From Rhodobacteraceae bacterium REDSEA-S34_B6 (GTDB lineage Bacteria; Pseudomonadota; Alphaproteobacteria; Rhodobacterales; Rhodobacteraceae), in contig LUQC01000024.1 of NCBI GenBank assembly GCA_001627925.1, forward strand, positions 1 through 51,857: a DNA stretch of 51,857 bases, written 5' to 3'. Positions 35,093 through 43,593 of this stretch are shown here, one piece after another; the first letter of the stretch is position 1, and each line of letters begins with the position of its first letter. Position numbers and translations under genes: made by a program. The notes under the pieces are model-generated. The model was not told the DNA's origin. It ran no database searches and saw nothing but the letters and a program-made list of their open reading frames with translations.

Positions 35093-36295
35093 TTATTTTT
35101 GTCTTTGTTCTGCAAGAAGTTTCTCGTTTGCCTGCATTAGTTTACCTGTTTCTGGTTCTGGGCCCATTAAAACAGGAAAATATTCTCTTAAAGTATCGTG
35201 GTATGCTTTTACCCCATATTCCAAATCAGATAACAAGACACCTTGGTACGCGCTTGAGAATGCTGCCTCCCAAGACCACTCGATCAACTGTTCGTCTTCT
35301 TTGCTGGTTAGTCTATCAATTCTCATGCTTAGATATCTTGAAATTCTCATTTCTCTATCTTCGTCAACATATTTATAATTACCCCCACGCTGTATAGTTT
35401 TTCCGTTTTCGATAGGGTATTCCTGATAAAAAATAACAGAATCTGGGTATAGACCAAAAACAAGATTCGGGAAAACGCCGATATAAAGCCAACATTTCTT
35501 GTGCGATTCGTCCAAAGTATCTTTGGCACGCAATAATTTCTTATAATTTTTAACGCTCCAAAGACGACCTAAGCCTGAACTGAAAGAACCCACTGATCTA
35601 GAAAGCCCATCCTCCAGGGGCTCATCATGATAATTTTTTCCAAAAAGATCATGCAATCCCGGATGCGCCATAGGAACGTGATAGCCTTCATTGTCAACAT
35701 CGCGAACACATTTCCAATTTGCATTAACCTCTTCGGTCCAGAAACCATCTCCAGAGGCCTGTAAATCAGCAAGTTCATATTGTGAAACTTCACTGTCAAA
35801 TTTTTTTAAAATTTTTGATGGCTTTGGTTGTGGTCCAGGTTGAAACCTAACAAAAATAAAGCCATTCCAAATGTCCATTTCTAAAAGCGGCAGTCCATAT
35901 TTGACTGGGTCTAAACCGGGGAGTGAAGATGGTTGGGCAGCACCGCGAAGTGTTCCGTCTAAGTTATACGTCCATCCATGAAAAGGGCAAGTTATTGCTG
36001 ATCTACAATTACCCGCCTCTGCGGCTAATACTCTTGACCCACGATGTTTGCATAAATTATGGAATGCCCTCACCGTTCCGTCAGCGCCTCTTATAACCAG
36101 TGCACGCTCACCTATTAGATCCCATGTGACAAAGTCACCAGTATTGGGTATGTCGTTGCTATGGCAAATTAGCTGCCAATGGCGTCTGAAAAATAGATCT
36201 TTTTCTGCTTCGAACATTTCTTTGTTGAAAAAACTCCAGGCTGGTAAACCTGAGCGATCCCAATCATTGGGTATTTTTGAATACTCTTTACTCAA
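35093..36295 (-). CDS. Rieske non-heme iron oxygenase, alpha subunit (second copy type)
   Basis: 400 residues from a TTG at 36295 (AAAGG 8 bases upstream); a GTG at 36304 is also open but overlaps that site. Rieske ligands Cys82, His84, Cys103 and His106 (NLCKHRGSR, then ITCPFHGWTYNL). The mononuclear iron site is VDNEGYHVPMAHPGLHD with two His and the preceding Asp. It is clearly different in sequence from the Rieske protein at 26497, with about 20% extra around the insertion GPQPKPSKILKKFD. It shares an operon with a cupin and a polyamine-type transporter, so its substrate is probably an amine. No reductase is visible. Confidence 0.87.
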   Translation of the reverse strand: MSKEYSKIPNDWDRSGLPAWSFFNKEMFEAEKDLFFRRHWQLICHSNDIPNTGDFVTWDLIGERALVIRGADGTVRAFHNLCKHRGSRVLAAEAGNCRSAITCPFHGWTYNLDGTLRGAAQPSSLPGLDPVKYGLPLLEMDIWNGFIFVRFQPGPQPKPSKILKKFDSEVSQYELADLQASGDGFWTEEVNANWKCVRDVDNEGYHVPMAHPGLHDLFGKNYHDEPLEDGLSRSVGSFSSGLGRLWSVKNYKKLLRAKDTLDESHKKCWLYIGVFPNLVFGLYPDSVIFYQEYPIENGKTIQRGGNYKYVDEDREMRISRYLSMRIDRLTSKEDEQLIEWSWEAAFSSAYQGVLLSDLEYGVKAYHDTLREYFPVLMGPEPETGKLMQANEKLLAEQRQK

Positions 36296-36328
36296 TGCAT
36301 ACACCTTTTAGGAAAAATCATAAACTCT

Positions 36329-36379
36329 TTGCTATTGTTAGCAATTAAAAAAAGAAAGCATACCGCCTAGATGGTATGC
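36329..36379. promoter_or_regulatory. Two inverted repeats in the divergent promoter region
   Basis: TTGCTA-ttgt-TAGCAA (36329-36344) and GCATACC-gcctagat-GGTATGC (36358-36379) lie in the 172-base space between the Rieske gene (minus) and the BMP-type transporter (plus). Both are perfect. They are candidate operators for two regulators or one dimer; no regulator gene is adjacent. Confidence 0.4.
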
Positions 36380-36467
36380 AAGAAATAAAACACTTCTGCT
36401 CTTTAGTAACAATAAATTGACTGATTGAAAAAAAAGTGCTCACCTACATCAATCAAGGAGAGAAAAA

Positions 36468-37451
36468 ATGATTTCAATTACACGTAGATTTTTATTGGTT
36501 GTCACACTTGCTTGTTCAAGTGTGTTGATGGCCAGTGCTTCATATGCTGATAAGATCAAGGTTGCCGCAATATATACACTTCCAGTGGAACAGCAATGGA
36601 TCAGCAGAATACACAAAGCGCTGAACACCGCCGCTTCACGCGGTGATATCGAGTATGTTTATTCGGAGAATATCGCCAATACTGATTATGAGAGAGTAAT
36701 GCGGGAATATGCCGAGCAAGGAATGCAATTAATTGTTGGAGAAGTGTTTGGTCTAGAGCGCGCTGCTAGAAAAGTTGCCAAAGACTACCCTGACACTGCT
36801 TTCTTGATGGGCTCATCGTTCACGCCTGTTGCCCCAAACTTTTCCGTTTTTGACAACTGGATTCACGAGCCTTCATATCTCTCTGGTATGGTTGCAGGTG
36901 CTGCCACCTCATCCAATTTAATTGGCATGGTTGGTGGGTATGCTATACCAGAAGTAAATCGTCTTATGCATGCTTTTATGGATGGTGCCCGAGAGGTAAA
37001 TCCAGATGTTAAATTTTTGGTGAACTTTATCGATAGTTGGTACGATCCTCCGAAAGCAAAGGAAAGTGCCTTCGCTATGATGGATGCTGGCGCAGACGTA
37101 ATGTATGCGGAAAGATTTGGTGTTTCTGATGCAGCTGTAGAGCGTGGCGTAAAAGCTATTGGGAATGTTATTGATACCTCGGGTGATTATCCTGGAACGA
37201 TAATGGCATCGGCTATTTGGCATATGGAAGCAACTATAGATAAAGCTGTATCGCGTGTGGCAGACGGATCATTCGAAGCTGCGGATTATGGACAGTACAG
37301 CTTTATGGCTTACGGTGGTGGATCACTAATTATGGATGAAAGTCTCATGTCGTCAGAAACAGCAGCAGCTGTAAAGGCCAGAGAAGCTGAAATTTTGGAT
37401 GGTCTGTTCAGGGTTAACGTTAACGACGCCCGTCCCACTTCTGATAATTAA
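36468..37451 (+). CDS. BMP-family (PnrA/Med-like) ABC substrate-binding protein
   Basis: 327 residues; ribosome site AAGGAGAG. Signal peptide: ITRRFLLVVTLACSSVLMAS, cleaved after YADK region. The mature part has the basic membrane protein family pattern: KVAAIYTLPVEQQW, EYAEQGMQLIVGEVFG, and YLSGMVAGAATSSNLIGMVGG. BMP proteins bind nucleosides or other purine-like and small heterocyclic compounds. It is the first gene of a four-gene transporter set that continues into a CodA-like deaminase, so a pyrimidine- or purine-like ligand is the best guess. Confidence 0.92.
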   Translation: MISITRRFLLVVTLACSSVLMASASYADKIKVAAIYTLPVEQQWISRIHKALNTAASRGDIEYVYSENIANTDYERVMREYAEQGMQLIVGEVFGLERAARKVAKDYPDTAFLMGSSFTPVAPNFSVFDNWIHEPSYLSGMVAGAATSSNLIGMVGGYAIPEVNRLMHAFMDGAREVNPDVKFLVNFIDSWYDPPKAKESAFAMMDAGADVMYAERFGVSDAAVERGVKAIGNVIDTSGDYPGTIMASAIWHMEATIDKAVSRVADGSFEAADYGQYSFMAYGGGSLIMDESLMSSETAAAVKAREAEILDGLFRVNVNDARPTSDN

Positions 37452-37460
37452 AAAGTAATA

Positions 37461-37486
37461 GCGCTGGCCACAAAGGTGGCCAGCGC
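37461..37486 (+). promoter_or_regulatory. Very stable mRNA hairpin between binding protein and ATPase genes
   Basis: Perfect 11-base stem GCGCTGGCCAC / GTGGCCAGCGC with loop AAAG. It is not followed by a T-run, so it is more likely a 3' stabiliser or partial attenuator that lets the binding protein be made in excess than a full terminator. It ends 9 bases before the ATPase start. Confidence 0.6.
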
Positions 37487-37495
37487 ATTTCAAAA

Positions 37496-39013
37496 ATGGA
37501 AGCATCGACTGTATTAAGGCTCAAGGGGCTTACCAAGCGCTTTGGCCCAATTTTAGCTAATGATGATATAACAATTGAACTTCAAAAGGGAGAGGTTCTA
37601 GCGCTTCTTGGCGAAAATGGGGCGGGCAAAACAACGCTTATGAATATGTTGTTTGGCCATTATTTGCCTGACTCTGGGAACATTGAAATTAAGAGGACAG
37701 ATGATAATTTGGTCCCCTTAGAATTGGGTGATCCCAGTGCCGCCTTAGCCGCTGGCATTGGTATGGTTCATCAGCATTTTACTCTTGCGGAAAACATAAC
37801 GGCTTTTGAAAATATTACTCTCGGTGCTGAGTCCCTATTTTCTTTAAGGCGTAATCAGAAAAAAGCTCAAACAAAGATTAAGAGTATAATGTCGCATAGT
37901 GGCCTAGATGCACCGCTCGATATTCCAGTAGGCAAGCTCTCTGTCGGTGAAAGACAACGAGTTGAAATCCTTAAGGCTTTATATCGGGATGCCCATATTC
38001 TTGTACTTGATGAGCCAACAGCAGTTCTGACTCCACAAGAAGCAGATTCTTTATTTTCAAATCTAAGACGAATGACTAATCAGGGTCTATCAGTTATTTT
38101 CATAACTCATAAAATGCGAGAAGTTTTATCTTTTTCAGATAGGCTTGTTGTATTGCGTGATGGCAAAAATGTTGGAAGTATGAAGACTTCAGACGCTAGT
38201 GAAAAAAAAATAGCACGTTTGATGGTAGGAAGTGAGACACAAAAAGTGTCTTCAAAAAGAATTAAACCCGGCGGACCAATTTTATCATTGAATGAAATTT
38301 CTGTGGCTGGCCAATCAAAAAGAGATTCGCTCCATGAAGTTAATTTAATTCTAAACTCAAACGAGATCTTGGGAATTGCAGGGATTTCTGGAAATGGTCA
38401 GAATGTACTGGCTGATCTTATCTCTGGTCTGGTAGCGCCTGATAGGGGGTCAATAGTTTTAAAAGGCGTAGCTATTGAAAACATAAGTCCTTTTAATATG
38501 ATAAAATCTGGTTTTGGGCGTATACCAGAAGACAGGCACCGACAGGGTATTGTCGGAGGCTTAAGTGTATCTGAAAATATGATAATAGAACGCCTGGATG
38601 ATCCTCAAATACAGAACTTTGGTTTTCTGCGCTCATCTGTAATTAATAAGAATGCGAAAACATTATCAGAAAAATATGACGTGCGAGGTCCAGGTATTGA
38701 TCAGGCGTCTCGTTTATTATCAGGGGGAAACATTCAGAAACTTATATTAGCTCGAGTTTTTGAAAAGCAACCGGAGATAATACTAGCTAATCAACCCACC
38801 CGTGGACTTGATATGGGGGCTGCATCGGAAGTTCAAAAACACCTAATTGAAGCTAGAGATAGGGGTGGTGGCGTCATTCTCATTTCTGAAGACTTAGATG
38901 AAATCTTAGGTTTGGCCGACAGAATAGTAGTCATGAGAGATGGTAAGTTACATGATGCTATTTCAAACAGTCGAGAGGATATCGGCTTAATGATGGCGGG
39001 GGATTCTACATGA
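37496..39013 (+). CDS. Duplicated ABC ATPase of a BMP/sugar-type importer
   Basis: 505 residues with two nucleotide-binding domains. N-terminal half: Walker A GENGAGKTT, signature LSVGERQRVEILKAL, Walker B ILVLDEPTAVLTP. C-terminal half: degenerate Walker A AGISGNGQNV, LSGGNIQKLILARV, and LANQPTRGLDMG. This two-domain layout is typical of ribose/nucleoside importers (RbsA/NupA type). The ATG at 37496 has no obvious ribosome site because the hairpin precedes it, so expression may be lower than for the binding protein. Stop and next start overlap by four bases. Confidence 0.92.
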   Translation: MEASTVLRLKGLTKRFGPILANDDITIELQKGEVLALLGENGAGKTTLMNMLFGHYLPDSGNIEIKRTDDNLVPLELGDPSAALAAGIGMVHQHFTLAENITAFENITLGAESLFSLRRNQKKAQTKIKSIMSHSGLDAPLDIPVGKLSVGERQRVEILKALYRDAHILVLDEPTAVLTPQEADSLFSNLRRMTNQGLSVIFITHKMREVLSFSDRLVVLRDGKNVGSMKTSDASEKKIARLMVGSETQKVSSKRIKPGGPILSLNEISVAGQSKRDSLHEVNLILNSNEILGIAGISGNGQNVLADLISGLVAPDRGSIVLKGVAIENISPFNMIKSGFGRIPEDRHRQGIVGGLSVSENMIIERLDDPQIQNFGFLRSSVINKNAKTLSEKYDVRGPGIDQASRLLSGGNIQKLILARVFEKQPEIILANQPTRGLDMGAASEVQKHLIEARDRGGGVILISEDLDEILGLADRIVVMRDGKLHDAISNSREDIGLMMAGDST

Positions 39014-40083
39014 TCCGCATCGAACCAAGGGAAAAAATATCTAATAGTAGCACAGTACTTATACCAATTATCGCAGCTGTAGTTTCTCTATTATTTGCTG
39101 CCATACCTTTACTAGCAGCTGGCGCTAATCCTTTTGTCGCTTATGTTGAAATGGCCAAGGGCGTTTTTGGATCTGTTTTTGCTATTTCGGAAATGTTAAC
39201 GCGTGCTACACCACTTATCTATACTGGTCTTGCAGCGGCAATCGCATTTCGGGCAAAACTTTGGAATATAGGTGCCGAGGGTCAACTTTACCTTGGTGCG
39301 ATAGCCGCTGTAACAGTAGGCTCAGGTTTTTTTGACCTACCTGCTGTCTTATTATTACCTCTCATTATAGTTCTAGGAGGCTGTGCAGGTGCAGCAGGTA
39401 TGGCAGCGCCAACATATCTGAAAGTACGTTTTGGGGCTGATGAGGTAGTAACGACGCTTTTACTCAATTTTATTATAATTATATTCCTTCAGATGTTATT
39501 GGAAGGACCGTTGCAAGATCCAATGGGTTTGGGTTGGCCGCAATCAGCTCCAATTTTGGATCAAGGAATGTTTCCACCATTAATTGATCGGATGCGCATT
39601 CATTCTGGCTTGATTTTAGCCGTTCTTTTAGCAGTCATAGCCCATTTTATGATAAAGTACTCAGTTTGGGGGTTTAAATTAAGGGCGGTTGGGGAAAATT
39701 CTGCTGCGGCTAAGCACGCTGGAATTAACATAAATCGTTCACTTTTTGGTGTAGCGCTTCTTTCTGGTGGTCTTGCGGGGCTTGCGGGAGTGAGTGAAGT
39801 TGCAGGATTAAAAGGCTATCTAACAGCAGACCTTTCACCTGGTTTTGGATATGCCGGAATAGTAGTTGCTATGTTAGCGGGCTTATCTCCACTTGGTGTT
39901 TTGATAGCATCAGTTTTTATTGCGTCTGTATTTGTTGGTGCAGATAGTATGAGTAGGGCAATGGGGATTTCATCTTTCTTAGCGGATTTGGTGGTATCTG
40001 TATCGCTTTTATGTGTGCTAGTTGGAGGTTTCATATCAAAATTTAAGATTGTCCGCGCTGGCACAGGGAAAAGATTTAAATGA
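39010..40083 (+). CDS. ABC transporter permease, BMP/nucleoside type (NupP-like)
   Basis: 357 residues, about nine hydrophobic segments. Family patterns: EMLTRATPLIYTGLAAAIAF, AKLWNIGAEGQLYLGAIAAV and GINVNRSLFGV-like sequence at GININRSLFGVALLSGG, followed by GLAGVSEVAGLKG. These are marks of the larger permease in importers of purine nucleosides. It overlaps the ATPase gene (ATGA) and the next permease gene, which shows tight operon coupling. Confidence 0.92.
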   Translation: MIRIEPREKISNSSTVLIPIIAAVVSLLFAAIPLLAAGANPFVAYVEMAKGVFGSVFAISEMLTRATPLIYTGLAAAIAFRAKLWNIGAEGQLYLGAIAAVTVGSGFFDLPAVLLLPLIIVLGGCAGAAGMAAPTYLKVRFGADEVVTTLLLNFIIIIFLQMLLEGPLQDPMGLGWPQSAPILDQGMFPPLIDRMRIHSGLILAVLLAVIAHFMIKYSVWGFKLRAVGENSAAAKHAGININRSLFGVALLSGGLAGLAGVSEVAGLKGYLTADLSPGFGYAGIVVAMLAGLSPLGVLIASVFIASVFVGADSMSRAMGISSFLADLVVSVSLLCVLVGGFISKFKIVRAGTGKRFK

Positions 40084-41024
40084 TCGATATCCTTAATATA
40101 TTGCTTACAGATAGTTTTTGGGCGGCATCTCTAAGGATTGCAACACCCCTAATTTTTGGTGTTTTGGGAGCTTTGATTTGTGAAAGATCTGGCACCTTAA
40201 ATCTGGGAATTGAAGGTATCTTTGTAGTTGGCGCAATGTGCGGGTGGATGGCTACATGGTTGGGTGCCGGATTATGGGGAGGAATTATAGTCGCGTTTAT
40301 ATGTGGTGCGTTCTTCGGGTTAATACATGCAGTCCTTACCGTACCACTAGGTCTTTCGCAGCATGTTAGCGGGCTTGGTATAACTTTATTTGCTACCTCT
40401 GTAAGCTATTTTACCTACCGAACGGCTTTGCCAGATGTGGCATCACCTCCAAGAATTGAGCCATTTCAACCACTGGACATTCCGGTGCTCTCAGATTTGC
40501 CATTTGTTGGATTAGTTTTGTTTCAGCAAACGGCTTTAACTTGGCTTGCTTTACTCATGGTGGTATTAGTTTGGTATGTGCTCAATCGTACAAACCTTGG
40601 ATTGGCGATTAAAGCGGTTGGAGATAATCCAAACAGCGTGGATGCTCAGGGTTTATCGGTTTACGCCATTCGAATGTGGGCGATTGTTATCGGCTCGGCG
40701 CTAATGGCTCTTGGAGGAGCGTTTTTAACAATGAGCGCATTTGATGCATTTTTCTTTGGAATGGTTAATGGTCGTGGCTGGGTTTGTATTGCACTTGTAA
40801 TTTTCGCAAGTTGGAGGCCGGGAAAAGCTCTAATAGGTGCGCTTTTATTTGGTGCATTTGACGCTTTACAAGTAAGACTGCAAACCGAGATGGGAGCCTT
40901 TGTTCCCGGGCAGGTATTTTTGATGGCTCCATATGTCTTGTCAATTGTGGCATTGGTTATTGCAGCAAGGTCTGCAGATTACCCGAGGGCTTTATTGACA
41001 CCTTGGTTCAAGGGGCAAAGGTGA
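40080..41024 (+). CDS. ABC transporter permease, BMP/nucleoside type (NupQ-like)
   Basis: 314 residues with about nine hydrophobic segments. The patterns IATPLIFGVLGALICERSG, LNLGIEGIFVVGAMCGW, VGDNPNSVDAQGLSVYAIRM and FGMVNGRGWVCIALVIFASW are typical of the smaller permease of the same importers. Start overlaps the previous stop by four bases; the deaminase gene follows after 9 bases. Confidence 0.93.
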   Translation: MIDILNILLTDSFWAASLRIATPLIFGVLGALICERSGTLNLGIEGIFVVGAMCGWMATWLGAGLWGGIIVAFICGAFFGLIHAVLTVPLGLSQHVSGLGITLFATSVSYFTYRTALPDVASPPRIEPFQPLDIPVLSDLPFVGLVLFQQTALTWLALLMVVLVWYVLNRTNLGLAIKAVGDNPNSVDAQGLSVYAIRMWAIVIGSALMALGGAFLTMSAFDAFFFGMVNGRGWVCIALVIFASWRPGKALIGALLFGAFDALQVRLQTEMGAFVPGQVFLMAPYVLSIVALVIAARSADYPRALLTPWFKGQR

Positions 41025-41033
41025 GGTTATAAA

Positions 41034-42305
41034 ATGTTTGATTTGATGATAAAGGGTGCCAGGCTTACGGATGACGAGGGCGAGTTTGATATTGCCTGTA
41101 AGGATGGAAGAATAGTTGAAATTTCGAAATCGATATCGGGTGAAGCAAATGAAATAATTCATGCGGATGGATGTCTCCTGTCCCCGCCATTTGTTGATCC
41201 ACATTTTCATATGGATGCCACTTTGTCATTGGGCACTCCAAGGCTCAATGTTTCTGGTACGTTGTTGGAGGGTATTAGTTTGTGGGGGGAACTCAAACCG
41301 CTACAATCGATTGACGATATTATTGCAAGGGCTATAAAATACTGTGATCTTGCAGTTGCTAAAGGTATAGGAGCTATACGTAGCCATGTCGATACATGTG
41401 ATGATGAACTTAAAGGTGTTCAGGCGTTGCTGGATGTGCGAGAAAAAGTCAAAGGGTACTTAGATCTACAGTTGGTAGCGTTTCCTCAAGACGGCGTTTT
41501 GAGAGACCCAACGGCATTAGAAAACACCAAAAGGGCTTTGGATATGGGGGTAGACGTTGTTGGAGGCATCCCCCATTTTGAAAGGACGATGTCTGAGGGT
41601 GTGCGAAGTGTTACATTGCTATGTGAAATTGCTGCTGAACGAGGTCTAATGGTTGATATGCATTGTGACGAAAGTGACGACCCAATGAGCCGTCACGTAG
41701 AGACACTTGCTTTTGAAACGAAAAGATTAGGTTTAGAGGGTCGCGTTTCAGGGTCACATCTCACTTCAATGCATTCTATGGATAACTATTATGTTTCTAA
41801 GTTGATACCCTTGATGGCTGAATCACAATTAAACGTAATACCGAACCCTTTGATAAATATAATGCTGCAGGGTCGGCATGATACTTACCCAAAAAGAAGG
41901 GGTCAAACTAGAGTGAGGGAATTACGTGATGCAGGCCTCAAAGTTGGTTTTGGATCAGATTGCGTAATGGATCCATGGTATTCTCTTGGCAAAGCAGACA
42001 TGCTAGATGTGGCTTTCATGGCATTACACGTAGGACAACTATCCAGTCGTGAAGATATGGATTGGTGTTTCGATGCTGTAACTAAAAATTCTGCTGATAT
42101 TATGGGATTGGAAGAGTACGGGATACAAAAAGGTAAGCTAGCAAATTTTGTTTTACTGCAAGCAAAAGACAAGATTGAGGCTATTAGATTGCGTGCCCAT
42201 AGATTATTGGTTGTTAGAAATGGCAATATCATTTCACGGTCTGATCCAATAAAATATACATTGTGTAAGCAAGAAGGTAATTTAGACTTTACTGAGTTAA
42301 ATTAA
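41034..42305 (+). CDS. Cytosine-deaminase-like amidohydrolase (CodA family)
   Basis: 423 residues, colinear with E. coli CodA. Metal and catalytic residues: His57 and His59 (DPHFHMDAT), Gln152 (VAFPQDG), His210 and Glu213 (HCDESDD), His242 (SHLTSMH), Asp309 (GSDCVMDPW). CodA has GHDDVFDPW here, so its His312 and Asp314 are Ser308 and Cys310 in this protein. Position 314 contacts the substrate in CodA and changes there alter preference, so the natural substrate may not be cytosine: creatinine-like, isoguanine-like or another heterocyclic amine is possible. It directly follows the importer and probably deaminates its cargo in the cytosol. Confidence 0.85.
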   Translation: MFDLMIKGARLTDDEGEFDIACKDGRIVEISKSISGEANEIIHADGCLLSPPFVDPHFHMDATLSLGTPRLNVSGTLLEGISLWGELKPLQSIDDIIARAIKYCDLAVAKGIGAIRSHVDTCDDELKGVQALLDVREKVKGYLDLQLVAFPQDGVLRDPTALENTKRALDMGVDVVGGIPHFERTMSEGVRSVTLLCEIAAERGLMVDMHCDESDDPMSRHVETLAFETKRLGLEGRVSGSHLTSMHSMDNYYVSKLIPLMAESQLNVIPNPLINIMLQGRHDTYPKRRGQTRVRELRDAGLKVGFGSDCVMDPWYSLGKADMLDVAFMALHVGQLSSREDMDWCFDAVTKNSADIMGLEEYGIQKGKLANFVLLQAKDKIEAIRLRAHRLLVVRNGNIISRSDPIKYTLCKQEGNLDFTELN

Positions 42306-42344
42306 TCGATCTTCAGGTATTAGAACAATAAAGAGGATTTTATA

Positions 42345-43583
42345 GTGAAGCCAGTTATTGTTATCGGAGCTGGTATCTGTGGCATTTCAACGGCGATTTG
42401 GCTGCAGCGCTCAAATTGTGAGGTTCTATTATTAGATAAAGCTGAGCCGGGCAAGGGAGCCTCTTATGGGAATGCAGGGCTGCTAGCACAATGGGCAATT
42501 GTTCCAGTAAATGAACCATCGATTTGGAAACAGATCCCGCGTTATTTAATTGATCCCATGAGCCCACTTTTTCTAAAATGGAGCTATTTGCCGAAGTTAA
42601 CTCCGTGGTTAATAAAATTTTTACAGAATGCAAACTCTTCGAATTCAAGTAGAACTATTGAGGCCCTAATTCCTTTACTGACAGACTCTGTTCAACAGCA
42701 CAAAAGTCTCACCTCAGGCACAGCTGCAGCAAATTGGATAGCTGACAGTAAGTTTAGCTACGCTTATCAATCTGTAGAAGACTTTCACAAAGATTCTTTT
42801 GGTTGGGCGTGTAAGAAAAAAGTTGGAATGGTACCTGAGGTATTTACGGGAAATTTGGTTCGAGAAGTAGAGCCAATATGTGGATCATTTATTGATTGTT
42901 TAGCAGTCATAAGTGGACAAGGTCACATTATGAACCCACTGGGTTACATTTCTGAGCTGATGAAAGTATTTTTTAATAATGGTGGAAAATTTATAAGTGC
43001 GAAGGTAGAGGATTTTGGGTTCCAGAATGAAAAAATTTCTACAGTATATACCGATAATGGTCATTTTGAATGTGAGAAAGCCATCATAACAGCTGGTATT
43101 TGGTCTAAGGAACTAATGCGTAAGCTTGGTCTCAATATTCCGCTGGAGGCTGAGAGAGGATATCATGTCGTATACAAAAATGCCTCGATATTACCTCGAA
43201 ATCCGATGATGATGACAAGCGGTAAATTTGGAGTGACGCCCATGGGAGGGGATCTTAGATGTGCGGGAACGGTTGAGTTGGGTGGTATAAAATTTGGTCC
43301 CAGTAAGGCGCCAATCAGATTACTGAGGCGCCGAGTAGCTGAAGCCTTTCCAAAGATGACCTATGATGAAACTGAGGAATGGCTTGGATTTAGACCAACT
43401 GCTCCAGATAGCCTCCCACTAATTGGTCAGCTCAAAGAAAGCGGTGTGTATACAGCATTTGGGCACCAACATATTGGTATGACATCTGGCCCAAAAACTG
43501 GGCGATTAATATCCGATATAATCAACAATAGGTCACCAAATATTGACATGTCGGTATATGATCCAAACCGGTTCAATTTATAG
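42345..43583 (+). CDS. FAD-dependent D-amino-acid dehydrogenase-like oxidoreductase (DadA family)
   Basis: 412 residues; GTG start with AAAGAGG upstream. FAD Rossmann motif PVIVIGAGICGISTAIWLQR with Asp at the end of strand 2 (LLLDKAEPGKGASYGNAG). The ASYGNAGLLAQ segment and ERGYHVVYKN, and the C-terminal GFRPTAPDSLPLIGQ with GHQHIGMTSGPKTG, are typical of DadA. It oxidises a D-amino acid or similar amine and passes electrons to the membrane chain. The next gene starts 11 bases after the stop. Substrate uncertain; in context possibly a product of the deaminase or a guanidino/amino acid. Confidence 0.9.
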   Translation: MKPVIVIGAGICGISTAIWLQRSNCEVLLLDKAEPGKGASYGNAGLLAQWAIVPVNEPSIWKQIPRYLIDPMSPLFLKWSYLPKLTPWLIKFLQNANSSNSSRTIEALIPLLTDSVQQHKSLTSGTAAANWIADSKFSYAYQSVEDFHKDSFGWACKKKVGMVPEVFTGNLVREVEPICGSFIDCLAVISGQGHIMNPLGYISELMKVFFNNGGKFISAKVEDFGFQNEKISTVYTDNGHFECEKAIITAGIWSKELMRKLGLNIPLEAERGYHVVYKNASILPRNPMMMTSGKFGVTPMGGDLRCAGTVELGGIKFGPSKAPIRLLRRRVAEAFPKMTYDETEEWLGFRPTAPDSLPLIGQLKESGVYTAFGHQHIGMTSGPKTGRLISDIINNRSPNIDMSVYDPNRFNL

Positions 43584-43593
43584 GGATGCTACA

